Assembly (NCBI GenBank): GCA_026419775.2
Contig: JAOPGA020000814.1
Location: forward strand, 1-42,386
From: Acrasis kona
Lineage: Eukaryota; Heterolobosea; Eutetramitea; Acrasida; Acrasidae
DNA: 42,386 nt
Direction: 5' to 3'
Of this stretch, positions 18,796 to 28,752 are shown piece after piece. Position 1 is the first letter of the stretch. Each line of letters starts with the position of its first letter. The translations under genes were made by a program, and so were the position numbers. Under the pieces are notes generated by a model that was not told the origin of the DNA, searched no databases, and saw nothing but the letters and a program-made list of their open reading frames with translations.

Positions 18796-19524
18796 ATGTT
18801 GGTAGTCTTCTCCTTGGGCAACATCTTCACATTTTTACTGCTGGCACTGGTGGTATTGGGAGATCCATCTCCAAATGCTGAGCTTGAGGCCACTGCAAGA
18901 TTAAATGTTAGAACTCAGCCCTGTACAAGTGCTAAAATAATAACCACTGCTTCTGTTGGTGCGAGAATGACTTTTATGAATAATGTGACTGCAGGATGTG
19001 GCTATACTTGGTACTCTATAAAAGCAGAAGACTTCGGAAGGGGTTGGGTGGCGAGCAGTTATGTTAGAACCGCATCTCACAAGTCCTACCCACTATTCAA
19101 GCAGTGTGATACAAAGTGGGGCGGAAATAAACTTGGAACGTCTACAGTGTGCAAGATTGGTTGTCTTATGAGTTCAGTTTCAATGGCCTTGAATGGCTTC
19201 GGTAGAAAAATTGATGGCAAAGAGTCAAACCCAGGTATTTTGAATGCTTACCTCAGCAAACATGGTGGATACCAAGGAAATCTTTTCATATGGGATAGTA
19301 TATCAAAATTTGGCTTTCATTATGTAGGAAAAATAAGCGACAAGAAGCAAATGAAGAACTACGTTAAGCAAGGCAAGGTTGTTGTTCTCAATGTAAGAAA
19401 TGGAGGCCACTGGGTCCTTGCTACTGGTGTGAACGGAAATTCATTTATGGTAAATGATCCAGGATTCAGAGTTGAATCATACACCGACTCACAAGTTGTT
19501 GTGGCAGGTGTGTACAGTGTATAA
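18796..19524 (+). CDS. Secreted SH3b plus C39-like cysteine peptidase
   Basis: 242 aa. A signal peptide (FTFLLLALVVLG) comes first. An SH3b-like domain spans about residues 30-92 (TARLNVRTQPCTSAKI ... GWVASSYVRT). A peptidase_C39_2-type domain covers 100-242. Its nucleophile Cys123 is in GCLMSSVSMALNGFG, which parallels the GCGPASLAM motif. The His205 site is in NGGHWVLATG, and Asp221 is in VNDPG. This pairing is common in bacteria, where SH3b binds cell wall and the peptidase cuts peptides. In a phagotrophic protist it suggests bacterial cell-wall digestion and possible horizontal acquisition (inference). No intron is present although most neighbours have them. The start was chosen because the upstream ATG at 18769 is in another frame. 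Confidence 0.85.
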   Translation: MLVVFSLGNIFTFLLLALVVLGDPSPNAELEATARLNVRTQPCTSAKIITTASVGARMTFMNNVTAGCGYTWYSIKAEDFGRGWVASSYVRTASHKSYPLFKQCDTKWGGNKLGTSTVCKIGCLMSSVSMALNGFGRKIDGKESNPGILNAYLSKHGGYQGNLFIWDSISKFGFHYVGKISDKKQMKNYVKQGKVVVLNVRNGGHWVLATGVNGNSFMVNDPGFRVESYTDSQVVVAGVYSV

Positions 19525-19547
19525 CAAAGGATGATTAAAAAATGTAT

Positions 19548-21144
19548 TTATTCATTCTTCTTATCGCTTTGAGGTTCTTCCTTCTTTTCTTTTTGTTCCT
19601 CTTCCTCTTCGACGAATAAATGTCCAAACCTTCTCTTTAACTGGTTGGCTACAATCTTCTGTCTTTCGTTTCTCAAACGGTCACTGGGTGCGTAGTATTT
19701 CAAATAGCCATCCCAACTCAAATTAACCAGACCTGCCTATAAAGGGTTAGAATTGAATAATTTTCAAGTTTACTTTTGCAGAAATCATTTTTTGTATGCG
19801 GCTTGCAAAGTCGATGGGTGATTCCTTCTTTCCCTTCTTCTCAGGTTCCAAAAACCAAACGTCAGCTACCAAGCACCACGACTTCATCAATCTCATAATA
19901 TGTCCAACAAATGACTCATCTTTGGAAGACCAGTAGGGATCAGAGAATGTTTTGTTGTACTAGGAATGTTAATCATACAGTTTAGGTGAGGACTTACTTT
20001 GATGGCAATGGGACATATTTCAACGTCATCAATTTCGAACACTCCCTTCTTGAACATTACACAATATTCGTTATTGACGCAAACACCTTCAGGGAAGATA
20101 AGGAGAGGTGGGTTGGTAGTGTCATTAATGTGATCCTTGATGCGCTTGGCAACCAACGAACGATCTCTACTTTCGAATCTTTCAAACCAAATGTTGCGTA
20201 GTGGGGCGATGACTTTGTTTTGAAGGAAACCAACTAATCCAGGGTGCTTTTGACCAACAGTGGCCACGCCACAGTGTTCCGTCAAGACAATAAAATCAAT
20301 CAGACTAGTGTGGTTGGACACAAATATTTGGTTAGGTCTTCTTGGTGGTGGTGCATTATGGTACTTGATAACTGCTGACAACGAGTAGAGCCAGACGGAA
20401 CTCCAGACATTGAGTAATTTTCTCTTAATGTGTGTTAGTTTATGTGAGAAGTAGGGTACTTACAAAGAAGGCATCTTTGCCTTTGCTTGGGGGGACCAGG
20501 AGCAGGATTAAATTAACGAGAATGAAAATTAATGTTCCAAGTAGCAAGAATAAAAAGCGCATTGGGAATAAAACCAAGTATCTGGGTTGATGTTGGATTT
20601 GCATTAAACAAATTACAAAACGTACCTAACTATAACGCCAAGAGTCCAAGTGAAGAACAAAAAAATGTTCCAATTCCAAGCATCAGGCGCCCTTGGTCTG
20701 AAGCTCTCCGTAAAAGAATCCTTTACTACAGCATCTACACCCTCGACAACAACGGGTAGTAAGTCAGAAAAAATGTTGAAGGACTATTATTATTAGACCA
20801 AGGTAAAATGATAAAAGATACTTACATCTTGCCCACTAGCCCTCAATCTACTAATAATGTGATCTTCTATTTCAACGCGAAGATCGTCTGTCCAAACCTG
20901 TTCCTTGTCAGTTGTAAAAAAGCTACTTGTAGCATCTGCTATCCCAACAAATGGAAGAGTCTGACTGTTGGGGTGAATATTAGTAAATGTGAGGAAATTA
21001 CTTCTTCTCAAGCGGTGCTGTAATTCGAAATCCATCCACACTTTGAACTCTCTTTATTAAGCTTTTCTTTTGTTCGTCATTAAGATGAGCAGCGGGGGAC
21101 ATTGGCGTCGATGGTGTGACAGACAACAACCCTGAAGCTCGCAT
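19548..21144 (-). CDS. Glycerol-3-phosphate acyltransferase, GPAT3/4 type (7 exons)
   Basis: The exons are 21144-21002, 20964-20826, 20783-20626, 20581-20464, 20423-19998, 19959-19774 and 19736-19548. The six introns are 37-44 nt and all phases close, giving 452 aa, close to human GPAT3/4 (434-456). Two hydrophobic segments precede the catalytic part (IFLFFTWTLGVIV and FLFLLLGTLIFILV). Acyltransferase motifs: NHTSLID (HX4D), WFERFESRDR and FPEGVCVNN. The C-terminus matches the GPAT3/4 end (SWCLVADVW; LVNLSWDGYLK) and finishes in a Lys/Glu-rich tail. It catalyses the first acylation step of glycerolipid synthesis at the ER. The stop TAA lies inside AATAAA (19552-19547). Confidence 0.92.
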
Positions 21145-21455
21145 TTTTTTCAACCAACCAACACTATATTACAACAAGCCTTTTTTAGCAGTCCTCGGGT
21201 TGTTCTTAATATGTCAATAAAATTACTGTACTAAAAGTTCAGAAAAGATTTTTAAAATCATATTCAGCTGTGTTCACATCATCTGAGTAATCGATCTGTT
21301 GACTTCAACAAAAAGTGCATGAATCAAATTTTGTCTTTTTAGAAGGTTCAATTGAGTAGTTTGTTCAATAAAGTAGTCACTTCCAACCATCTTGACTCAT
21401 ACTTGATCAAATTTCGATACTTGCAATCCTAAAAAAAACTTTGTAATACGTCAAA
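21145..21455. other. Divergent intergenic region
   Basis: 311 nt between divergent starts. AT-rich, with no coding sequence and no repeated motif that I can support. It presumably holds both promoters. Confidence 0.4.
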
Positions 21456-24400
21456 ATGTTGCCTGCCATCCTTAGCATGATTCCAGACAGCAAACCCGGG
21501 TCAACATTGAATAGTCTCCCACGAAAGAAAAATATACCGGCTCTAGAAAAGCTAGTGGATACAGTTGCTCAAGAAAATCCAGACGTTAGTAATTTGGATA
21601 AGAAGATCATACCGTACATCTTCAATGATACAATATTTAGTGGTGGCGATACATACGAAACAAAAGACAAAAAACTGCGTTACGCAGGTGCAGTTGTCGG
21701 CTCTATCGTCGCGCACGGTCATCTTGGAGGTTTGGAAGAACTTGGAAAACATCTCAACTTTAAAAATCACAAATCAACAACCATCAAAAGAGACAAAATG
21801 TTTTTGTTGGGGACAAATGTAATGTTTGGTCGAAGTAGTTCATCATTCAAAGACATGATTCACAATTTATTGCACTTGAAAGATTTCGGGGATGCTAGAT
21901 CTACCGCTAGAACGTAAGGTTCGTCATATAACAGCAGAAATAATGTCAGGTACAAAAAGAAGGATTTAAAAGTTCAACAAGAACAGCACGACACATTACA
22001 TTACCTACAAATTTTGTACATTAAAATGCTAGACACAAAGGATCTTGATTCATATAGAGATGTTAGAAGCATATTCAAGCAAGTATCAAAAAAGGTATGT
22101 TGCATGAAACGAATGCACGACTAACACGAAAAGAGAGGAGAAGAGAACTTGATGGGGGTCAAATTAAAAGAGTGCATCGAATCCATGCTATCGTTTAAAT
22201 TTAGGTTCATAGAAGACACGTAACATTCTAACATCATCATCATGATTAACTTTTAAGTGAGTTTGAAGAATCCTTCAACGACTATTTTGAGACCGTTCGG
22301 TTGAGAGTGCTAAGAGCGTATGTAACATTTTTCAATTGCACCAACACACAATATAGACGCGTGGCCACCAGCACCGTACAAGAATCAGACTTGACGGAAC
22401 CAATAGCACACAGCATAAACACGCTACTCAGCGGCAGACAAGTACCACTTTACATTCATCGCCACTCACATCGTGTCAGCAATACATTCAATTAGAGTTC
22501 CTCAGCATACACAAAAAATACATCAAGATCAACAACATCCAACCATTAACGACGCTGTTGGAGGATCTAATGAAGCACCTGTGTCGCACCATATCGCCCA
22601 CACATCAACCGTCGCTGGACAATCTAATCAATTGCATGAAACTTTTAAGCCATTGTCTACAAAATGGCGGAAGAGCCGACGTTGTCCATGAATGCGAAAG
22701 CATACTCACGAAATGGTCAAGTCGCATCAGTCTAGTCTCCAAAACCATCAAAGTGCTCGGATTCAGTCACGGTAAGTGCTTCATCACCATCATCATCGTC
22801 GTCACATTAGAACATGCAAAACAACACGATCAAAAAAGAATCACATTCATATTTGAAAACTTTCTAACCAAGAAATTACCAAATATTTTATCGTTCTGTA
22901 GGGATCGTCATTCTTTTCCGTACAAATCCTACCGCGAAATCCTCAAAGGAGTGCTTCATGTTTCGAATCATGATTTATTACCGCTTGTGTTCGGAGAACC
23001 AACATCGACCAACAAGGATCCAAGCGAGATGGATTTGATCGTAAGCCACGAAACGAAACGTCTCGCTGACCATTTTAGCACGACCATGATTTTCAATTAT
23101 TGCATTCGAAGGCCATGTTCATCTTCGTCCAAGAGTATCATAAATCATATTCGCACGATGAACGCGCGATGAATCAATTGAAATGTAGCATCTCGAATGC
23201 AAAATCAGATTACACGCAACAATCGGCAGCATTGTCCATGATGTACGTCGTGATCCATACATGATAATTAATCCACCACAGCGTATGCACCAATCAATCG
23301 CATCCGTTCCAACGATTGATCAAGACGAACGGACCCATCAGCACCATCATTGCAGCACAATGCATTCCTTATGTAGATCGCAAGGATGAACTGGTGAATG
23401 ATGTCTGGTCGTTCTGCGAGTCCACACTGTTCAAATGGGCACACGAATCGCCACGGGATCAAAGCATACTGGATCAAGTGATTCGAAGTAAATTATTCGA
23501 AACTAGATTCGTGGTGATGAATTCGATCGGCAATTCAAATTGTCGAATCAGTCACACGTTGGATCGAATCGAACGATGGAGTCATCGAGTGCATGAATCG
23601 AGGGCGAACGAGAATTTGCGTCCCGGTAATCTTGCGTTGCGTTTTGCATTCTAATCAATACATAGTGGAATTGACCCATCTACAATACGTTTCCAACGCC
23701 ATCAATGTATTGTTGATTAGATTATTGAGCAACGAGAACATAACCGATCAACAATTCGAGATTGCATCGCGAATCATGTGTGATTTTGAATTTGTGAGCG
23801 TGGATGACGAGGCAAAGACGAAATTATTGAGCATGCTGCCATCTGCTTGTATGGTTGATGATTTGGATGCGAACGATGCAGATGACTCCAGGATTTTGTT
23901 CTACTTGAAGGCATCCAAATATTGGATCGATGGCTGTAGCGATCAAGCGATGAAGAAGATGATTGCCTTCATGTTTGATGTGATGAAGGTAATTTGATTT
24001 TGTTTCTTTATTTTCACTCTTCTAGTCCAAAGCATCCAATTCCATTTTGATTCGTTATTGTCATGATTTGTATTTGGAGTTCTTCATCATCAATCATCCC
24101 ATTCGATTCCAATTGGTTCCCTTTTATCTTGCTTGTGTCGAACGGAGCTTTGCTAGGAATAGCAAGAGGAAGAAGCAATTGCATGATTGGTTCGTGCTTC
24201 ATTTTAATGTTTTTGCTTCTTCGCTGATCGATCGTCCCGATAGCGATTTGCGCGTGATTTACTTGTTGGCATCTACGCTCGAGAGGATCGTCACCAGTGC
24301 CAAGGATGCAGATGTGTCCAAGAGGTCTAGAGATGCTCAAACTGATCGTGCCGATGGAATCATGTTGTGTTTGGTGAAGCTTACTCAGTTGGTTCCTGTG

Positions 24401-24577
24401 TCATCGCTTGATGTCATATTGGAACACATCAAGACAGCGATCGAAAAAACTCCTCAACCACGCCGTGACTTTTATTTAAAGTTATTGTACAGCACTGTAT
24501 CGAATTCGTTGGACTATTCTAGAAAAGCAAAGTGTACAAACTTTTATCTTGAGGTGACGAAGAGTTTGAGCAAATAA
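21456..24577 (+). CDS. 925-aa helical protein of unknown function (10 exons)
   Basis: The exons are 21456-21913, 21950-22094, 22134-22219, 22258-22441, 22480-22771, 22811-23040, 23079-23242, 23282-23625, 23666-23988 and 24026-24577. The nine introns are 36-40 nt and every junction keeps phase (2778 nt in total). Read unspliced, the locus looks like seven unrelated short frames. The protein is all-helical in appearance, Leu/His/Arg-rich, with HEAT/ARM-like spacing (for example LTHLQYVSNAINVLLIRLL and LRVIYLLASTLERIVTSAK) but no motif I can assign. It has no signal peptide or TM. The 3' half is more GC-rich than the 5' half. The 39-nt intron 22772-22810 has no in-frame stop and could be retained. 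AATAAA follows near 24590. Confidence 0.8.
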
Positions 24578-24600
24578 TCTCATTTTGTAATAAATATATT

Positions 24601-25850
24601 TTATTTGTGACCTCCTCTGCTGTTATTGTATTGGCCGCCACCACGTCCCCTGCCTCGTTGAACGAAATTACCGCGCCCTCTTCCGCGATGCGTATCGCTG
24701 CCTCTTTGGTTATCGTTCTTACTTTGCTGGTACTTTTCTTGTCGCTCTGCAATCTTTTGTTCGTGTTGTTCTTTTCTCTCCTGAAATTGTTTCTTCTTTT
24801 CTTTTCGTTCATTGATGCGATCTTTTAATTCTTGTAGAGTCTCTTGAATTTGTTCTTGTGTTATGACTTGATATGATTGTTTTTCGCTTGGAAGCACGAC
24901 GTGTATGATTGGAAACTCGACCACGATTTTATCGACAAGAGAGTTGCGTAAGGATTTCGAACCATCTAATTCATAATACAGGACCTCGTTTGGTTTGGAG
25001 CTGGGAGGTTTTCTTTCCACAAGCATGAAGAATGAGAATGGACATGTGCTGGTGTTGTTTTCTGCGAGACGGTCGGTGTAGTTTTTTAACTTGTCACGTG
25101 TGGTTGCATGTGTTATTAGGGTGCTTGTACCAACAGAATCTCCAGTCACGCTGACCGAACTTGCATCAATGTATTGTAACAGAAAAGTGTTCAAACTAAC
25201 ATTTTCATCCACGTGCTTTTCGTAAACTTCCACCTTGTTGTTGTTTTCATCCAACTGTTGGTCGAATATTAATTCAATCCTCCAAAATACTTTATCTTCC
25301 TTGTTTTTGTATTGGGTTGTGTTTCGTTCTCGCCTAGTCATTCCTTGTGGCATTAGTTGCATGTGTATGGAACGTTCATGTATTCGTCTTTGTACGAATT
25401 TTACATGTGCAGGATGGAACTGGAATGTGTGGTCGTCAATGTTATCGGCTTTTCTACTCCTTTCGGAACGATCTGATTTGAGCTTGGCGTCTTCAAGAAA
25501 TTGATAATCTAATTTGTTAGTAAACCACGTGCTCATTACTTACCACTCCTTAGTGTATTCAAATCAAATTTGCTCAACTCGACAAATTTTGTGACGTCCC
25601 TCTTCCCTGTACATTTAGTATCCTCTTTGTGCTTCTTAGAGCAAGATAGATTACAAAAATGAATAGAGCAGCCAGGGCATGTATATTTACTTTCATTTGT
25701 TGAACAGACTTGGCATGGGCCTAGTCGATTCTTTTTGAGTGGTGGTTCTTTCTCAGTATTGATTTTTTCTTCGTTTTGTTCTTCATTAATGTTTGTGTTT
25801 ACATTAATATCAACCTTCTCCTCAGTATTGTGTGGGATTTCGTCGGTCAT
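24601..25850 (-). CDS. ZNHIT6: BCD1/ZNHIT6-like box C/D snoRNP assembly factor (2 exons)
   Basis: The exons are 25850-25544 and 25508-24601, with a 35-nt intron (25543-25509). The junction restores LRSDYQFLED, which corresponds to the conserved 'LLSDYxFLED' after the zinc finger of BCD1. 404 aa. A HIT zinc finger lies at about residues 46-85: CQVCSTNESKYTCPGC ... FCNLSCSKKHKEDTKC. A BCD1 core follows (HPAHVKFVQRRI, the Pro/His-rich 'mPxGMxRR' region MPQGMTRRERN, and YYELDGSKSLRNSL). A Glu/Lys/Gln coiled coil comes next. The end is an RG-rich tail (RGRGRGNFVQRGRGRG) for RNA binding. The role is biogenesis of box C/D snoRNPs in the nucleolus. The stop TAA overlaps AATAAA (24605-24600), and the gene converges with the orphan gene only 23 nt away. 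Confidence 0.9.
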
Positions 25851-25898
25851 TGTGAATTATTCCGTTCGATATTTGAACTGTTTACAATAACAAACACA

Positions 25899-26863
25899 AT
25901 GTTCATACTTTTGACATACCTTTTCCTGCTATTCTTTTTTGTGTATGTTGTCTCAAAAGCAACAGGACTTCTTCTTTTATTGGAGAGGAAGATTTACGAT
26001 GTTAGACATAAAGAAAACGTAAATGACGAGGGTAAGGTAGTTGTCGTTACAGGCGCAAGCAGTGGTATTGGAATGGAACTTGCAAGAGTGTACTCCAAAC
26101 GCAAATCCAAAATCGTTGTTGCCGCTAGGAGATTATCAAACCTTGAAGAGCTCAAGAAGACTTGTTTGGATCTTGGAGCATCCGAAGTATTATGTATAGA
26201 ATGTGATGTCTCTATCGAGGAAGACTGCAAGTAAGTCTAATAATATATAAAAAACTAACGTGCGTTAGGAATTTAATTTCAAAATCAGTAGAAAAGTTTG
26301 GTGACAGAATCGATTATTTGTACCTCTCTGCAGGTGTGGGTTTGGACCAACCATTCTCTGAAGCTAAAGATCTCAGCAATTACAAGGCCATCATGGACAT
26401 TAACTACTACGGTGCGATTGGATGCACGCTGCATGCTTTGCCTTACCTAACCAAATCGAATGGTCACATTTGTGTTGTAAGCAGCCTCCAGGGTAAATTC
26501 GCACTTCCACAAAGGTGTGGATACTCTGCATCAAAACACGCAGTAAATGGTTTCTTCAATTCCTTACGCGTTGAGATGAAGGGGCAAATTAAAGTAACAA
26601 TTGTATGTCCCGGCTATGTTTGGACGGAATTCCAAAACTCAAGATTATCAACAGGAGATACCAGAGAAGTCATTAGGAACAAGTCAAAATTCATGACCGT
26701 AGAACAATGTGTCAAGGAGACAATGGAGGCAGTCAAGTACAATGAACACGAATACATCATGACCACGAAAGGAAAATTAGGAGTCGTAGCACAGGCCATC
26801 CTTCCACAGTCGTGGATTGATTACATTGCAACCTCATCAAGCAAAAATGCACAAAGAAAATAA
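25899..26863 (+). CDS. Membrane-anchored short-chain dehydrogenase/reductase, DHRS7-like (2 exons)
   Basis: The exons are 25899-26230 and 26269-26863 (38-nt intron gtaagt...gcgttag), 308 aa. The N-terminus is a TM anchor (LLTYLFLLFFFVYVV). The Rossmann fold has the cofactor motif TGASSGIG and an Arg-rich AARR loop suggesting NADP(H). The catalytic Ser is in VSSLQGK and the YSASKHA motif gives Tyr and Lys. The order SSLQGKFALPQRCGYSASKH closely follows DHRS7/DHRS7B. It probably acts at the ER membrane on retinoid, steroid or lipid carbonyls; the substrate cannot be read from the sequence. AATAAA overlaps the stop (26859-26864), with a second copy at 26865. It starts 48 nt from the divergent BCD1 gene. 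Confidence 0.88.
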
Positions 26864-26878
26864 AAATAAATTTATATA

Positions 26879-27985
26879 TTACAGACGCCTATTCTGCTGC
26901 GGTGGAACATTCTCCTTGTCTGTCCTCATCATATTTGTATTCGCAGAAGCGGTTTTGTTATTTCCGAACTTTGTGATACTGCTGGTATTCACAGTCATTA
27001 GGCATATTCTAGTCTTCTCCTTCAGCTCCAGCTCTCTAAACTCTTTACAATGTGTTCTTGACTGGAAGTAGGAATGTTGTAGGGCATCTTGTGCAGTTGC
27101 AATTCTTTTATTGTAAAGATCTTTAATCAACTTCCTCAACCTGATGGATTGTTTTTTGAACTGAGTGGTGCAGGCATGACCAGAGGCAAATACTTGACTC
27201 ATGTCGTTTTTATTTTCAATCTTTCTACCCAAAGCAAGTTCAGCAATGACAAAAGAGAAATCCTGCAAATCTTTAAGAGCACAACTGCGGAACTGAACGA
27301 CCTGGTCAGACTCAAATTTGATGGCATGCTCAAGACCACATAACTTTACATTCTTGTCTTCGCCTGCTAAAAATGCAGAGTGAAGCGAAATGTTATTGTG
27401 AACGATAAACCGTGAGTGGCAAACGCTGAGGGCTCCTAATGACTGTCGTAAAAATTGACGCATGCGTGTGAAGCGAGAATCAAGAATGTCAGAGTCAACC
27501 TTTTCTTCTGATAATGCATCAAGTCTTCCTATGGTTCTGTTTATGGGGCTTGCGTAGTCATAAAGTATCACGTCGTCCCATTCACCTTCATATTCAGACA
27601 TATCAGGTGCTGGCAAAACTGGTTGGAGAATGTATGGATGTCTTGGACCAAGCATGCTAATGATATTTTGTTCTATTTGAATAAACGAGCTCTTCTTTGC
27701 TAATAAATCTTTTGTATCGTCGTCCACTTCCATCCTTATTTGTGACATGATGGTGTCGTGTTGGTCATGGAAAAACACTGTTCCCATATGCTCATATGTG
27801 GATGCGGGCAATCTTTTCCGTTTGTTAGATCCGTCTGGTGAATTCTGTTCATATGTGCCAAAGATTTGGGTGTCAAAAACAGAGTGCGAGATATCATTGA
27901 ATAGCGATGGCGAAGTAGTGGGTGATGGTAGTTCGGAATATGAAGTTCTTTGCCTCTTGGGGTCTTTGTTAGCCTCTATCTTCAT
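26879..27985 (-). CDS. Nuclear pseudokinase-like protein with a KEN box
   Basis: 368 aa, single exon from ATG 27985. The N-terminal 60 residues are Ser/Pro-rich with KRKRL. A kinase-like fold is suggested by MRQFLRQSLGALSVCHSRFI, followed by VHNNISLHSAFL in place of the HRD loop (HRDxxxxN becomes HNNxxxxS) and KLCGLEHAI in place of DFG. It thus lacks the catalytic Asp, the metal-binding Asp and an obvious VAIK lysine. The C-terminus reads TDKENVPPQ, a canonical KEN degron with downstream prolines, recognised by the APC/C (motif knowledge). A cell-cycle-degraded pseudokinase is an inference. The kinase assignment is tentative because only the HRD/DFG region is recognisable. Confidence 0.6.
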   Translation of the reverse strand: MKIEANKDPKRQRTSYSELPSPTTSPSLFNDISHSVFDTQIFGTYEQNSPDGSNKRKRLPASTYEHMGTVFFHDQHDTIMSQIRMEVDDDTKDLLAKKSSFIQIEQNIISMLGPRHPYILQPVLPAPDMSEYEGEWDDVILYDYASPINRTIGRLDALSEEKVDSDILDSRFTRMRQFLRQSLGALSVCHSRFIVHNNISLHSAFLAGEDKNVKLCGLEHAIKFESDQVVQFRSCALKDLQDFSFVIAELALGRKIENKNDMSQVFASGHACTTQFKKQSIRLRKLIKDLYNKRIATAQDALQHSYFQSRTHCKEFRELELKEKTRICLMTVNTSSITKFGNNKTASANTNMMRTDKENVPPQQNRRL

Positions 27986-28319
27986 CTATTGCGCCAAAAG
28001 GTGTGGACAACCCAATTAACGAATTTTGAAAATTTTTCAAGTGAACAGTAGAAAATGTCTATAAATAGGCATGAAACAAAAGGATTGTTTTTGCTTTTTT
28101 TCAATTGCATCAATTGACAATTGGTTCCGAAGAAGTAAAATACAACGATTACTGCTTTGCGATTCAAATTTTCCTCCTCTATTCTAGAATAGAATTACAC
28201 ACAATGTTGTGAGAACCTTTGCTATTATTGTCAGACTGTGTTTGTAGTTTGTGTTGTGTTGCCATTGAGCTTATGTCAACGCTTAAAGTTGTCGTTTAAT
28301 CAACCGAAGAGTATCAAAC
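27986..28319. other. Divergent intergenic region
   Basis: 334 nt. A TATA-like TATAAATA lies at 28060-28067 on the plus strand (TATTTATA on the minus strand, 75 nt from the pseudokinase start). No coding sequence is seen. Confidence 0.4.
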
Positions 28320-28714
28320 ATGACGATGAACAAAATTAATGAAAAGCAAAGGTGTGAATCAAACGCAATGTGGAGGCAAGGATGTGCTCAGCAACGTTAT
28401 TATAAGAAGGAGCTTGAAGGTAATTTTAAGACTGAGATGGTTGCATCTGTTAAATTGGAAACCATTATCGAGAAAACCGTCCCTAAGAAAAAGGCATTAA
28501 ATGTATTTTGATTTGCATTTCTTAATTTCAAAGGTGGTCTCGCACAAAAGTTACAAGGCAGAAATTATCTTTAGTACATGAAGAGGTCTGTGAGACTCCA
28601 AAAGTCCTTCCACAAGGAAAATATTGGAATGTACCTGATGTACGTAATCGAGCAAAAGAGAAAGAAAAAAGTAGTTCTAGTGGTTCGAAGAAGGAACAAG
28701 AAGGAACAAAATAA
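28320..28714 (+). CDS. Small basic protein of unknown function, one intron of uncertain acceptor
   Basis: Exon 1 starts at ATG 28320 (MNKINEKQRCESNAMWRQGC) and runs in frame to a gtatttt donor at 28501. A coding frame resumes downstream (KLSLVHEEVCETPKVLPQGK ... ending KKEQEGTK) and stops at 28712-28714. The nearest acceptor (tttcaaag) is out of phase. An in-phase join needs the cag before AAATTATC, giving a 59-nt intron that is longer than any other here; alternatively there is a one-base error. The product is about 110 aa, Lys/Glu-rich and without a recognised domain. AATAAA overlaps the stop (28710-28715). Confidence 0.5.
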
Positions 28715-28752
28715 ACAACAACTTTATCAAACCTATTGATTTACATTTATAA

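Noticed and set aside
25776-25898. N-terminal extension of the reductase upstream of 25899
   Set aside because: The extension overlaps the BCD1 start on the opposite strand, has no ATG at its own start, and would precede the TM anchor that fits a normal N-terminus.
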